Shown here: one piece after another, positions 53,376 through 63,107 of the stretch
How the letters are laid out: each line of letters begins with the position of its first letter
Numbering within the stretch: position 1 is the stretch's first letter
Source of the DNA: Brachybacterium sp. P6-10-X1
GTDB taxonomy: Bacteria > Actinomycetota > Actinomycetes > Actinomycetales > Dermabacteraceae
Length of the DNA: 64,000 nucleotides
Assembly (NCBI RefSeq): GCF_001969445.1
Contig: NZ_CP017297.1
Location: 2,976,001-3,040,000 of the forward strand
Reading direction: 5' to 3'
Notes under the pieces: model-generated
Told to the model about the DNA's origin: nothing
Databases searched by the model: none
What the model saw: only the letters and a program-made list of their open reading frames with translations
Made by a program: the position numbers and the translations under genes

Positions 53376-54371
53376 ATGACATCGTCGTCACCCCCCGCCG
53401 AGCCGTTGCGCATCGGCGTCATCGGTACCGGCGGGATCTCCCGCGCCCACGCTCCGGGGTGGCTCGAGGTCGGTGCCGAGCTGCACTGCTTCAGCCTCGA
53501 GGGCGCGGAGGAGTTCGCCGCGACCTTCGGCGCCACGATCCACGGGAGCCTCGAGGATCTCCTGGCCGCCGTCGACGTGGTGGACGTCTGCACCCCCACC
53601 GCCGTGCACGCGGAGATCGTCCACCGGGCCCTGGACGCGGGCAAGGACGTCGTGTGCGAGAAGCCGCTCGCGCTGACCAGCGAGGATGCTCGTGCCGTGG
53701 TGGAGCATGCCGAGCGCGCCGGCCGCGTGCTCCTCCCTGCGCACGTGGTGCGGTACTTCCCCCAGTACGCCGCCGCCCAGCGCGCCGTGGAGGCCGGCAC
53801 CGTCGGCCGCCTCGCCGTGCTCCGCTTCGAGCGCACCGGCTCCTTCCCCACCCAGCCCTGGTTCGCCGACGAGGAGCTCTCCGGCGGCATCGTCATGGAC
53901 CAGATGATCCACGACATCGACCAGGCGATCTGGCTGGCCGGGCCCGTCCAGCGGGTCTACGCCCAGCAGTCGACCTCCGCCGCGAGCGACACCGTGCGCA
54001 CCGCCCACGCCGTCCTCACCCACACCGGCGGCGCCATCAGCCACTGCCGCGGGCTGTGGGGCCCACCCGGAACCCAGTTCCGCTACACCTTCGACCTCGC
54101 CGGGGACAGCGGCCGCCTGCAGTACGACTCCGCCGGCGATCCCGGCGTCGTCCTCGACGACGTCGCGGCCGCGCGCCAGGAGAGCGGGGACGGGTTCCTG
54201 CCCGACCTCGACGGACTGCGCAGCCCCTATGCCGAGGAGATCGTCGAGTTCGCGGCCGCCCTGCGCACCGGCGGTCCCACCCGGGTCGTCGCGGCCGACG
54301 GCGCCTACGCCGTGGAGATCTCCCGAGCCGCCCTCGAGTCCCTGCGCACCGGACGGAGCATCACGTGCTGA
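53376..54371 (+). CDS. Gfo/Idh/MocA-family dehydrogenase (first)
   Basis: A 331-residue NAD(P)-dependent sugar or cyclitol oxidoreductase. The Rossmann motif is IGVIGTGGISRAHAPG; the family hallmark EKPL occurs in VVCEKPLALT (about residue 95); the C-terminal domain has GGIVMDQMIHDIDQAIWL with the catalytic Asp/His pair. ATG 53376 has AAAGG 7 nt upstream. Its stop overlaps the second dehydrogenase by 7 nt. Confidence 0.9.
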   Translation: MTSSSPPAEPLRIGVIGTGGISRAHAPGWLEVGAELHCFSLEGAEEFAATFGATIHGSLEDLLAAVDVVDVCTPTAVHAEIVHRALDAGKDVVCEKPLALTSEDARAVVEHAERAGRVLLPAHVVRYFPQYAAAQRAVEAGTVGRLAVLRFERTGSFPTQPWFADEELSGGIVMDQMIHDIDQAIWLAGPVQRVYAQQSTSAASDTVRTAHAVLTHTGGAISHCRGLWGPPGTQFRYTFDLAGDSGRLQYDSAGDPGVVLDDVAAARQESGDGFLPDLDGLRSPYAEEIVEFAAALRTGGPTRVVAADGAYAVEISRAALESLRTGRSITC

Positions 54372-55363
54372 CCGAGAACCCCACGCCGCCCCTGCGGATC
54401 GCGCTGATGAGCTGCGCGCACACCCACGCCGGCGCCTACACCGCGCGGCTCGACCCCCGCGCCGACGTCGACCTCGTGGTCGCCGACCCCGACGGATACG
54501 GGGACGTCCCCGCCGAGCGCCTCGTCGGCTCCTACCAGGAGGCCTGGGAAGCCTGGCCCGAAGGGCCCGACGCCATCGTCGTCACCAGCGCCAACGCCCA
54601 CCACAGGGACCTCGTGCTCGAGGCCGCCCGCCGCGGCGTGCACGTGCTGTGCGAGAAGCCCCTGGCCACCTCCGTCGCCGATGCCGAGACCATGGTCGCC
54701 GCCTGCCGCGAGGCCGGCGTGGTGCTCATGACCGCCTTCCCGGTCCACTTCGCCCCGGCCGTGCAGAGATTGCGCGCCGCCGTCTCCGACGGCACCCTCG
54801 GCGAGGTCATCGGCCTGACCGGCACCAACAACGGCAAGCTGCCCGACACCCGCGCCTGGTTCACCGACGTGGAGCTCGCCGGCGGCGGCTCCCTGGTGGA
54901 CCACACCGTGCACCTCGCCGAGATCCTCGACTCGCTGTTCGGTGCCCCGGAGTCCGTCCACGCCACCACCAACCGCATCCTGTGGGCCGACCGGGCCGGC
55001 GAGGGCGCGGAGACCGGAGGGCTGGTCACCCTGACCTACGCGAGCGGTCTCGTCGCCACCATCGACTGCTCCTGGTCGCAGCCGGCCGAGGCCCCCACCT
55101 GGGGCGGGCTGCGACTGCAGGCCGTCGGCACCGGCGGTCAGATGCAGATCGACGCCTTCGCCGAGCATGTCGGCGGGCCCGGGAAGTGGTTGCCCTACGG
55201 GGCCGATCCCGACACCGCGCTGCTGGCCGCCTTCCTCGACGCGGTCCGCGCCGGGGAGGGCGTCGAGCCGTCGGGCGACGTCGGCCTGCGCACCGTGCGG
55301 GTGGTCGCCGCCGCCCAGGAGTCGGTGCGCAGCGGGCAGCCGGTGACGCTCGCGAGCCTCTGA
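54365..55363 (+). CDS. Gfo/Idh/MocA-family dehydrogenase (second)
   Basis: A 332-residue product, coupled to the first dehydrogenase. The dinucleotide motif is divergent (RIALMSCAHTHAGAY in place of GxGxxG), but the EKPL hallmark is intact (VLCEKPLATS) and GGGSLVDHTVHLAEIL carries the catalytic His. Reduced nucleotide-site conservation suggests altered cofactor use or a partner role. GTG 54365 is the likely start. Confidence 0.85.
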   Translation: MLTENPTPPLRIALMSCAHTHAGAYTARLDPRADVDLVVADPDGYGDVPAERLVGSYQEAWEAWPEGPDAIVVTSANAHHRDLVLEAARRGVHVLCEKPLATSVADAETMVAACREAGVVLMTAFPVHFAPAVQRLRAAVSDGTLGEVIGLTGTNNGKLPDTRAWFTDVELAGGGSLVDHTVHLAEILDSLFGAPESVHATTNRILWADRAGEGAETGGLVTLTYASGLVATIDCSWSQPAEAPTWGGLRLQAVGTGGQMQIDAFAEHVGGPGKWLPYGADPDTALLAAFLDAVRAGEGVEPSGDVGLRTVRVVAAAQESVRSGQPVTLASL

Positions 55364-55365
55364 CC

Positions 55366-55836
55366 TCAGCGCTCCAGATCGCGCTCGAGCACCGGGGCGA
55401 GGCGGAAGGGGATGAGCTCGCCCATCGCCAGCGAGGTGTCGGCGCGGAGCACGCCGTCGCAGGCCAGCACCAGCTTGTTGATCCGATAGAGGTCCTCCGC
55501 GTCGCGGCACACGCAGCGCACCAGGATGTCCCCCTGCCCGCTGAGACCGTGCACCTGGACCACCTCGGGGATCTCCCGCAGCTGCGCGATCACGTGCTCC
55601 AGGCGCGGCTGATCGACCTGGGTGATCATGAAGACGGTCAGCGGGTACCCCAGCGAGGCCGCGTGCAGGCGCCGGTCATAGCCCTGCAGCGCCTGACCGG
55701 ATTCGAGGGCGGCCAGGCGGGACTGGACGGTGTTGCGGGAGAGCCCGAGACGCTCTGCGAGCGCGACGATCGTCGAGCGGGGGTTCTCCGTCATGGCCAG
55801 CAGCAGGTGTCGGTCGGTGTCATCCACGGTGCGCAT
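55366..55836 (-). CDS. Lrp/AsnC-family regulator (probable bkd regulator)
   Basis: A 156-residue protein. The helix-turn-helix is VALAERLGLSRNTVQSRLAAL and the RAM ligand domain covers about residues 70-150 (GQGDILVRCVCRDAEDLY). It is divergent from the bkd operon, the placement of activators of branched-chain keto-acid degradation. It probably senses a branched-chain amino acid. Confidence 0.88.
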   Translation of the reverse strand: MRTVDDTDRHLLLAMTENPRSTIVALAERLGLSRNTVQSRLAALESGQALQGYDRRLHAASLGYPLTVFMITQVDQPRLEHVIAQLREIPEVVQVHGLSGQGDILVRCVCRDAEDLYRINKLVLACDGVLRADTSLAMGELIPFRLAPVLERDLER

Positions 55837-55875
55837 ACTGCGTGATCCTACGGGGCCGTAGCCTCGCAGACTGCG

Positions 55876-55931
55876 CATTCTGCTGAAAATGGAGCGTTCG
55901 CGTTGTACGTCATGCACCCTCGGCGTAGCGT
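55876..55931 (+). promoter_or_regulatory. bkd operon promoter with Lrp-like site
   Basis: TTGTAC (55903-55908), 17 nt, TAGCGT (55926-55931) forms a good promoter with a ~78-nt leader to bkdA. The A/T-cored palindrome CATTCTGCTGAAAATG (55876-55891) lies just upstream of the -35, a good activator position for Lrp. Confidence 0.55.
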
Positions 55932-56015
55932 GGCCAGGGACGACGACGTCCCCCGCACCCACCCGGTGCAGACGTCCCATGCGCCCACCCGGCGCTGCGG
56001 AACCCGGAGGTCCGA

Positions 56016-57167
56016 ATGTTGACGACCACGTCAGCTCCCGACCAGGACCTGGTCGATGGACTCGCACAACCTCTGTTCGTCCTCGGCGAGGACGGCACCC
56101 GACATCCCGACGGCACGCTCGACCCCGTCATCCATGACGTGGACGAGGCGCTGCTGACCGGCCTGTACCTCGACATGGCCGTGATCCGCGCGATCGACGA
56201 CGAAGCCGTCGCCCTGCAGAGGCAGGGTGAACTGGGACTGTGGCCCCCGCTGCGCGGTCAGGAGGCCGCCCAGATCGGCCTGGCCCGTGCCCTGCCGGAG
56301 ACGGACTTCCTGTTCACCTCCTACCGGGAGAACGGCCTGGCCTGGTGCCGGGGCGTGAGCCCGGTGGAGATGCTCGCCGTCTGGCGCGGAACCACCCTGT
56401 CCGGCTGGGACCCCTTCGCTCACCACATGGCCACCCCGCAGGTCATCATCGGGGCGCAGGCGCACCACGCCGTCGGCTATGCGATGGCCACCCGGGCCCA
56501 GGGCAAGGACGACATCGCCGTGACCTGCTTCGGGGACGGCGCCCTCAGCCAGGGCGACCTCAACGAGGCCATGGCCTTCGCCGCCTCCTTCGCGGCGCCC
56601 GTGCTCTTCTTCTGCCAGAACAATCAGTACGCGATCTCCGAGCCGGTCGCGGTGCAGGCCACCGTTCCGATCGCGCTGCGCCCCACCGGCTTCGGCATCC
56701 CCGCCCTGCGCGTGGACGGCAACGACGTGCTCGCGACGCGGGCGGCGAGCCTGGTGGCGGCGCGGCACATCCGCTCCGGGAAGGGGCCGATGTTCGTCGA
56801 AGCGGTGACCTATCGTCTCGGCCCGCACACCACCAGCGACGACCCCACCCGCTACCGCGACGAGGAGGAGCTGGAGACCTGGCGGCGCCGCTGCCCGCTC
56901 GGGCGCCTGGAGCGCCACCTCGACCGGCTCGGCGCCTCGCCCGAGGATCTCCGCGCCGAGGCCGAGCGCCGCAGCCAGGAGGCCACCGGCGCCCTGCGGG
57001 AGGCGGTGGCCGCACTGCCCGCGCCGGCCCCGGAGAGCCTGTTCGACCACGTGCTGTCCACCGAGCATCCGGGCCTGCTCCGACAGCGGGAGCAGTTCCG
57101 GGCGCTGACCGCCTCGCTGGCCCCCGAGGACGCGGAGGCGGCGCAGACGGAGGGATCCTCGTCATGA
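56016..57167 (+). CDS. bkdA: Branched-chain 2-oxoacid dehydrogenase E1 alpha
   Basis: ThDP-binding alpha subunit that decarboxylates branched-chain 2-oxoacids, with E1 beta. The 383-residue product has the ThDP motif GDGALSQGDLNEAMAFAASF ending near NN (about residues 170-200) and the phosphorylation-loop-like YRLGPHTTSDDPTRYR. ATG 56016 has GGAGG upstream. It heads a 7-gene operon with accD1, accA1, maoC and citE as in the mycobacterial leucine cluster, which favours branched-chain substrates over pyruvate. Confidence 0.9.
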   Translation: MLTTTSAPDQDLVDGLAQPLFVLGEDGTRHPDGTLDPVIHDVDEALLTGLYLDMAVIRAIDDEAVALQRQGELGLWPPLRGQEAAQIGLARALPETDFLFTSYRENGLAWCRGVSPVEMLAVWRGTTLSGWDPFAHHMATPQVIIGAQAHHAVGYAMATRAQGKDDIAVTCFGDGALSQGDLNEAMAFAASFAAPVLFFCQNNQYAISEPVAVQATVPIALRPTGFGIPALRVDGNDVLATRAASLVAARHIRSGKGPMFVEAVTYRLGPHTTSDDPTRYRDEEELETWRRRCPLGRLERHLDRLGASPEDLRAEAERRSQEATGALREAVAALPAPAPESLFDHVLSTEHPGLLRQREQFRALTASLAPEDAEAAQTEGSSS

Positions 57168-58159
57168 CCACCACCATGACCATGGCCGCGGCCCTGAACG
57201 CCGCTCTGCGCGATGCTCTGGAGGCCGACCCCGACGTGCTGCTGATCGGGGAGGACATCGGCACCCTCGGCGGCGTCTTCCGCATCACCGACGGGCTGCA
57301 GGACCGGTTCGGCGCCGCCCGGGTCATCGACTCCCCGCTGGCGGAGGCCGGAATCCTCGGCACCTCCGTCGGCATGGCCTACCGCGGTATGCGACCCGTG
57401 AGCGAGATCCAGTTCGACGGCTTCATCTACCCGGCCTTCGACCAGATCGTCGCCCAGGCCTCCCGCCTGCACTTCCGCACCGATGGGCGGGTGCGGATGC
57501 CGCTGACGATCCGGGTGCCCTTCGGCGGCGGCATCGGTGCCGTCGAGCACCACTCGGAGTCGCCCGAGGCGTACTTCGCGCATACTCCCGGTCTGCGGGT
57601 GGTGACCGTCGCCGACCCCCAGGACGCGTATTCCACGATGCGTGCCGCGATCGAGTGCGACGACCCCGTGATGGTGCTCGAGCCCAAGCGCCGCTACTGG
57701 GCCAAGGGCGAGGTGGACACCTCTGTGACGACGGACCTCTCCTCCGCGCGCGTCCTGCGGCGGGGCGCCGACGCGACCCTCGTCGCCTACGGCCCGCTGG
57801 TGGTCACGGCGCTGGAGGCAGCGGTCGCCGCCGAGGACGACGGCATCAGCCTCGAGGTCATCGACCTGCGCACGCTCGCGCCGCTGGACCGCGACACCGT
57901 CGCCGCCAGCGTGCGCCGCACCGGCCACCTGGTGGTCACCCACGAGGCCCCGGGGACGGTCTCGGTGTCCTCCGAGGTGATCACCTCGGCGGTCGAGGAC
58001 TGCTTCGACCACCTGGAGGCCGCCCCCGAACGGGTCACCGGCTACGACACCCCCTATCCACCGGCCGCGGTGGAGGACCACTACCTGCCCGGCATCGACC
58101 GGATCCTCGACGCCGTGGACCGCACGCTGGGCCGGCGCAACTCGAGGGAGGCTGCGTGA
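57164..58159 (+). CDS. bkdB: Branched-chain 2-oxoacid dehydrogenase E1 beta
   Basis: A 331-residue transketolase-like beta subunit. GEDIGTLGGVFRIT near the start, RVPFGGGIGAVEHHSESPEA in the centre, and the C-terminal transketolase domain (VIDLRTLAPLDRDT). ATG 57164 overlaps the bkdA stop as ATGA. It forms the active site jointly with BkdA. Confidence 0.92.
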   Translation: MTTTMTMAAALNAALRDALEADPDVLLIGEDIGTLGGVFRITDGLQDRFGAARVIDSPLAEAGILGTSVGMAYRGMRPVSEIQFDGFIYPAFDQIVAQASRLHFRTDGRVRMPLTIRVPFGGGIGAVEHHSESPEAYFAHTPGLRVVTVADPQDAYSTMRAAIECDDPVMVLEPKRRYWAKGEVDTSVTTDLSSARVLRRGADATLVAYGPLVVTALEAAVAAEDDGISLEVIDLRTLAPLDRDTVAASVRRTGHLVVTHEAPGTVSVSSEVITSAVEDCFDHLEAAPERVTGYDTPYPPAAVEDHYLPGIDRILDAVDRTLGRRNSREAA

Positions 58160-59481
58160 TGAGCGACTTCCGACTCCCCGATCTGGGGGAAGGGCTGACC
58201 GAGGCCACCATCGTGTCCTGGCTCGTCGCCGTGGGCGACGAGGTCCTGCGGAACCAGGCGCTCGCCGAGGTGGAGACCGCCAAGGCCCTCGTCGAACTGC
58301 CCAGCCCCCACGCGGGCCGGATCGCCGCCCTGCACGCCGCCGAGGGCGAGACCCTCGCCGTCGGGGCACCCCTGATCGGATTCGAGGAGGCGGGGGCGCA
58401 GGCGCCGACGACGGGAGGAGCTCCGGCTGACGAGGAGGCGACAGCATCCGGCACAGGGTCCCCGACCGATCCCTCCGACGCGCCCTCCGCGCCGACCGCG
58501 TCCGCCGCTCCACAGCGCCAGCAGGTGCTGGTCGGGTACGGACCGGTCCTGCCCGACGCCGGACGGCCCCGCCGTCGACCGCGCTCCTTCGAGACGGTCC
58601 CCTTCGTCGGCCGCAGCGCGGCGGAGGCGGGGCGCGAGAGGCCCTCGGCGATGCCCCCGGTGCGCCGCCACGCCCGTGACCTGGGCGTGGACCTCGGCGC
58701 GGTCCGGGGATCCGGACCCGGGGGTCGGATCCTGCGCGCCGACGTCGATGCCTGCGCACCCGGTGGGACCGGTCCGCAGGGCACGAGATCCGTCCGTGCC
58801 TCCACCCGTGTGCCGGTCACCGGTCTGCGCCGTGAGACCGCTCGGGCGATGACCGATTCCGCCTTCACCGCCCCGCACGCGTCGGTGCACACCACCATCG
58901 ACGTCACCGACGCGCTCGAGCACCTGCACCGCCCGGGCCGGGACGGCCGGAGGACGTCGTTCCTGGCCACCGTGTGCAGGGCGATCCTTCCAGCCGCCGC
59001 GCGGACCCCGTCGGCCAATGCCCGCTTCGACGCGGAGGCCGGGGAGATCGAACAGTTCGCCGACGTCGTGCTCGGCATCGCCGTGGCCACCGAGCGCGGC
59101 CTGGTGGTCGCGACCGTCCCGGACGCCTCGGAGGTCGACGGCGCGACCCTCACCGAGCGGATCGCCGAGCAGGCCGCCCGCGCCCGGGACGGCAGCCTGA
59201 CCCCGGCGGAGCTCACCGGCTCCACCCTGACCGTCACCAACGTCGGGGTGTTCGGGGTCGACGGCGGCGTCCCGATCCTCAACCCCGGGCAGTCCATGAT
59301 CCTGGCCGTCGGGGCGATCCGCACCCAGCCCTGGGAGTACCGCGGCGAGGTGGCGCTGCGAAAGGTGGTGACGCTGACGGTCTCCTTCGACCATCGGGTG
59401 CTCGACGGGGCAGAGGCCTCTGCGTTCCTCACCGACGTCACCGACGTCCTGTCCGATCCCGCGATCCTGCTGACGAGGTAG
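58159..59481 (+). CDS. bkdC: 2-oxoacid dehydrogenase E2 (lipoyl acyltransferase)
   Basis: A 440-residue acyltransferase. One lipoyl domain (Lys in EVETAKALVELPSP, about residue 43), an Ala/Pro/Thr linker, a peripheral subunit-binding domain (PPVRRHARDLGVDLGAVRGS, about 170-200) and the catalytic domain with DHRVLDGAEA near the C-terminus. ATG 58159 overlaps the bkdB stop (TGATG). It transfers the branched acyl group to CoA; E3 is not in the window. Confidence 0.92.
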   Translation: MSDFRLPDLGEGLTEATIVSWLVAVGDEVLRNQALAEVETAKALVELPSPHAGRIAALHAAEGETLAVGAPLIGFEEAGAQAPTTGGAPADEEATASGTGSPTDPSDAPSAPTASAAPQRQQVLVGYGPVLPDAGRPRRRPRSFETVPFVGRSAAEAGRERPSAMPPVRRHARDLGVDLGAVRGSGPGGRILRADVDACAPGGTGPQGTRSVRASTRVPVTGLRRETARAMTDSAFTAPHASVHTTIDVTDALEHLHRPGRDGRRTSFLATVCRAILPAAARTPSANARFDAEAGEIEQFADVVLGIAVATERGLVVATVPDASEVDGATLTERIAEQAARARDGSLTPAELTGSTLTVTNVGVFGVDGGVPILNPGQSMILAVGAIRTQPWEYRGEVALRKVVTLTVSFDHRVLDGAEASAFLTDVTDVLSDPAILLTR

Positions 59482-59484
59482 CCC

Positions 59485-61083
59485 ATGGACGTCTTGACCA
59501 GCACGATCGACCCCTCCGCGGCAAACGGGCGCGCCGAGGGGATGGCCGCGCTCGTGAGCGATCTGCGCACCCGGCTCGCCGCCACCGCGGTCGGCGGCCC
59601 CGAAGCCTCCCGCGAGAAGCACCGTGCCCGCGGTAAGCTGCTGGCGCGCGAGCGCATCGACCACCTGATCGACGAGGGCACCGCCTTCCTCGAGCTGGCG
59701 CCGCTGGCCGCCGACGGGATGTACGAGGACGCGGCCCCGTCGGCCGGAGTCATCGCCGGCATCGGGATGGTCCACGGCCGTCGCTGCCTGATCCTGGCCA
59801 ATGACGCCACCGTCAAGGGCGGGACCTACTTCCCGATGACGGTCAAGAAGCACCTGCGCGCCCAGGAGGTGGCGGAGCAGAACCGCCTGCCCTGCCTCTA
59901 CCTGGTCGACTCCGGGGGCGCCTACCTGCCGATGCAGGACGAGGTCTTCCCCGACCGAGACCACTTCGGCCGGATCTTCTATCACCAGGCCCGGATGAGC
60001 GGGGCCGGGATCGCCCAGATCGCCGCCGTGATGGGCTCCTCGACCGCGGGCGGCGCCTACGTGCCCGCGATGAGCGACCAGACCGTCATCGTCCGCGAGC
60101 AGGGCACCATCTTCCTCGGCGGACCGCCGCTGGTGAAGGCCGCCACCGGGGAGGAGGTCACCGCCGAGGAGCTGGGGGGCGGGCAGCTGCACACCGAGAT
60201 CTCCGGGGTGGCCGACCACCTCGCCGAGGACGACGAGCACGCCCTGGCGATCCTCCGCGACATCGTGGACACTCTCCCCGACCCCGAGCCGATCTGGTCG
60301 CGCAGCGGGACCCGGGAGCCCGCCGTCGACCCGGCGACCATGGGCGCCGCGGTGCCGACGGATCTGTCCACCCCCTACGACGTGCACGAGGTCATCGCCC
60401 GGGTCATCGACGCCGGGGAGTTCTCCGAGTTCAAGCCGAGCTACGGATCGACCCTGGTCACCGGGTTCGCCCGGATCCACGGCCACCGGGTCGGCATCGT
60501 CGCCAACAACGGGATCCTGTTCCGCGAGTCCGCGCTCAAGGGCGCCCACTTCGTCGAGCTCTGTGACCAGCGCGGCATCCCCCTGGTCTTCCTCCAGAAC
60601 ATCGCCGGGTTCATGGTCGGCGCCGAGTACGAGCGCGGCGGGATCGCCAAGGACGGCGCGAAGATGGTCACCGCCGTCGCCTGCGCCCGTGTCCCCAAGC
60701 TCACCGTCGTCATCGGCGGGTCCTTCGGGGCCGGGACCTACTCGATGTGCGGGCGCGCCTACTCCCCGCGGTTCCTGTGGCTGTGGCCGAACGCCCGGGT
60801 CTCGGTGATGGGCGGCGCCCAGGCCGCCGCGGTGCTCTCGACCGTCCGGCGCGATCGGATCGAGGCAGGCGGCGGCACCTGGAGCGAACAGGAGGAGGCG
60901 GAGTTCCGTCGGCCGGTCATCGAGGAGTACGAGGCGCAGGGCAGCCCCTACTACTCCACCGCCCGGCTGTGGGACGACGGCATCATCGAACCCGCCGAGA
61001 CCCGCACCGTGCTCGGCCTGGCCCTCGACGTCGTCTCCCGGGCGCCGCTGGCCGAGCCCGTCCGCGGCGTCTTTCGGATGTGA
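59485..61083 (+). CDS. accD1: Acyl-CoA carboxylase carboxyltransferase (methylcrotonyl type)
   Basis: A 532-residue carboxyltransferase beta subunit. The N-half has [19 protein letters not shown] and [16 protein letters not shown], typical of methylcrotonyl-CoA carboxylase; the C-half has [13 protein letters not shown]-like [17 protein letters not shown]. It partners accA1. The position after bkdC fits 3-methylcrotonyl-CoA carboxylation in leucine breakdown. Confidence 0.92.
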   Translation: MDVLTSTIDPSAANGRAEGMAALVSDLRTRLAATAVGGPEASREKHRARGKLLARERIDHLIDEGTAFLELAPLAADGMYEDAAPSAGVIAGIGMVHGRRCLILANDATVKGGTYFPMTVKKHLRAQEVAEQNRLPCLYLVDSGGAYLPMQDEVFPDRDHFGRIFYHQARMSGAGIAQIAAVMGSSTAGGAYVPAMSDQTVIVREQGTIFLGGPPLVKAATGEEVTAEELGGGQLHTEISGVADHLAEDDEHALAILRDIVDTLPDPEPIWSRSGTREPAVDPATMGAAVPTDLSTPYDVHEVIARVIDAGEFSEFKPSYGSTLVTGFARIHGHRVGIVANNGILFRESALKGAHFVELCDQRGIPLVFLQNIAGFMVGAEYERGGIAKDGAKMVTAVACARVPKLTVVIGGSFGAGTYSMCGRAYSPRFLWLWPNARVSVMGGAQAAAVLSTVRRDRIEAGGGTWSEQEEAEFRRPVIEEYEAQGSPYYSTARLWDDGIIEPAETRTVLGLALDVVSRAPLAEPVRGVFRM

Positions 61084-61091
61084 GGCGCACG

Positions 61092-63107
61092 ATGCTCAGC
61101 TCCGTCCTGATCGCCCATCGCGGCGAGATCGCGATGCGGATCCTCCGCACCGTCCACGACCTCGGCCTCACGGCGATCGCCGTGCACACCGACGAGGACT
61201 CCGGCGCCGTCCACGTCGCCGCGGCCGATGCGGCGATCCGGATCGGCTCCTATCTCGACGGGGAGCAGATCATCGCCGCCGCGACCGCTTCCGGTGCCGA
61301 GGCGGTCCACCCCGGGTACGGCTTCCTCTCCGAGCGCGCCGACTTCGCGCGCGCCTGCGCCCGGGCAGGGCTCGTGTTCATCGGCCCCGACGCCGCGGCG
61401 ATCGGGACCATGGGCGACAAGATCTCCGCCCGCGCCGCGGTGGCGGCCCGCGGGGTGGCCACCGTGCCGGGCCTGGCGGAGCCGGGCCTGGACGATGCCG
61501 CGCTGATCGCCGGCGCCGCCGATGTCGGGTTCCCGCTGCTGGTCAAGCCCGCGGCCGGCGGCGGGGGCAAGGGGATGCACCGGGTCGCCGATCCCGACCA
61601 GCTGCCGTCCGCGCTGGACACGGCGCGACGCGAGGCCGCCGGCGCCTTCGGCGACGACACCCTGTTCCTGGAGCGGTGGATCACCTCCCCGCGGCACATC
61701 GAGGTGCAGATCCTCGCCGACGCCCACGGCACCGTGGTGCATCTGGGCGAGCGCGAGTGCTCCCTGCAGCGACGCCACCAGAAGGTGATCGAGGAGGCCC
61801 CCAGCCCGTCCCTGACCCCCGCGCAGCGCGAGCGGTTCGGGCAGGCCGCGATCGCCGCCGCCCGGGCCGTCCGCTACCGCGGCGCCGGGACCGTCGAGTT
61901 CATCGTGGACGCCGCCGCGCCCGAGCAGCCGTTCTTCCTCGAGATGAACACCCGGTTGCAGGTCGAGCACGCCGTCACCGAAGCCGTGACCGGATACGAC
62001 CTGGTGGCCGAGCAGATCCGGATCGCCGACGGGCAGCCGCTGTCGATCCGTCAGGACGAGGTCCGAGCGAGCGGCCACGCGATCGAGGCCCGCGTGTACG
62101 CCGAGGACCCCGACGCCGGGTTCCTGCCCACCGGCGGCACGGTGCTGGACCTCGCCCTGCCGGAGGGCGTGCGGGTGGACCACGCGCTCGCCGTCGGCAC
62201 GACCGTCTCCAGCAGCTACGATCCGATGCTCGCGAAGGTGATCGCCCACGCCCCCACGCGCGAGCAGGCGGTGGCGTCCCTGGATCGCGCCCTGGCCTCC
62301 ACCCACGTGCTCGGCGTGGTCACCAACACCGCGTTCCTGCGGGCCCTGCTCGCGCTGGACGAGGTGGTGGCCGGAACCGTCGACACCGGGCTCGTCCAGC
62401 GCCGCCTCGACGAGCTCACCCGCCCTCCACCCGGCCCGCGGACGCTGGCCGTCGCGGCCCTGGTGCGCTGGGACCGGATCGCCCGCAGCCGCCCCGACGA
62501 CCTCTGGCACGCCCCGACGGGGTGGCGGTTGGGGGCGCAGGCCCCGTTCACGGTCCGCTTCGACGCAGCCGACGGCGCCGGTGAGCCCGGTGCGGTCCCG
62601 CGGACGGTCGAGCTGACCGGCTCGCCCGCCGCGGCCCGGGCACGGATCGACGGGGAGGAGATCGCCCTGACCCTGCATCCCGGGGCCGTCACCGTCGACG
62701 GGATCCGCCTGCCCCTGATCCGGCACGGCACCGAGACGGCGGTGTGGATCGGTCTGCCCGGCGAGGACCGGGAACTGATCCTGCACTCCCCGCGCCGCAG
62801 CGTCGGCGTGCGCGATGCGGCCCCCGCCCTGGAGTCCCCGATGCCCGGGACGGTGACCGCCGTGCTGGCCGCCGAGGGGGCCGAGGTCGCTGCCGGGGAC
62901 CCGGTGCTGGTGGTGGAGGCGATGAAGATGGAGCACACCCTGTCTGCGCCGAGCGCCGGGACGGTGCGCCTGCGCGTGGCGGTCGGGGACCGGGTGGCCC
63001 GCGGCGCGGAGCTCGCCCAGGTGATCACCGAGCAGACCGTCCCCGACGAGAGCCTCCCGGACGAGACCGTTCCCGACCGGACCAGGAGGCCCGACGATGA
63101 GCCCTGA
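61092..63107 (+). CDS. accA1: Acyl-CoA carboxylase alpha (biotin carboxylase/carrier)
   Basis: A 671-residue subunit. The biotin carboxylase opening reads LIAHRGEIAMRI (usual LIANRGEIA, so N to H). ATP-grasp loop PAAGGGGKGM, then FLEMNTRLQVEHAVTE. The biotin Lys is in VVEAMKMEHTL (about residue 617), close to the end. The tail has DES.PDET-type repeats. ATG 61092 has GAGG upstream; GTG 61080 overlaps the accD1 stop and is an alternative. Confidence 0.92.
   Translation: MLSSVLIAHRGEIAMRILRTVHDLGLTAIAVHTDEDSGAVHVAAADAAIRIGSYLDGEQIIAAATASGAEAVHPGYGFLSERADFARACARAGLVFIGPDAAAIGTMGDKISARAAVAARGVATVPGLAEPGLDDAALIAGAADVGFPLLVKPAAGGGGKGMHRVADPDQLPSALDTARREAAGAFGDDTLFLERWITSPRHIEVQILADAHGTVVHLGERECSLQRRHQKVIEEAPSPSLTPAQRERFGQAAIAAARAVRYRGAGTVEFIVDAAAPEQPFFLEMNTRLQVEHAVTEAVTGYDLVAEQIRIADGQPLSIRQDEVRASGHAIEARVYAEDPDAGFLPTGGTVLDLALPEGVRVDHALAVGTTVSSSYDPMLAKVIAHAPTREQAVASLDRALASTHVLGVVTNTAFLRALLALDEVVAGTVDTGLVQRRLDELTRPPPGPRTLAVAALVRWDRIARSRPDDLWHAPTGWRLGAQAPFTVRFDAADGAGEPGAVPRTVELTGSPAAARARIDGEEIALTLHPGAVTVDGIRLPLIRHGTETAVWIGLPGEDRELILHSPRRSVGVRDAAPALESPMPGTVTAVLAAEGAEVAAGDPVLVVEAMKMEHTLSAPSAGTVRLRVAVGDRVARGAELAQVITEQTVPDESLPDETVPDRTRRPDDEP

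Noticed and set aside
56016-59481. Pyruvate dehydrogenase pdhABC
   Set aside because: E1/E2 sequence alone cannot exclude it, but linkage to accD1, accA1, maoC, citE and Lrp favours branched-chain oxoacids.
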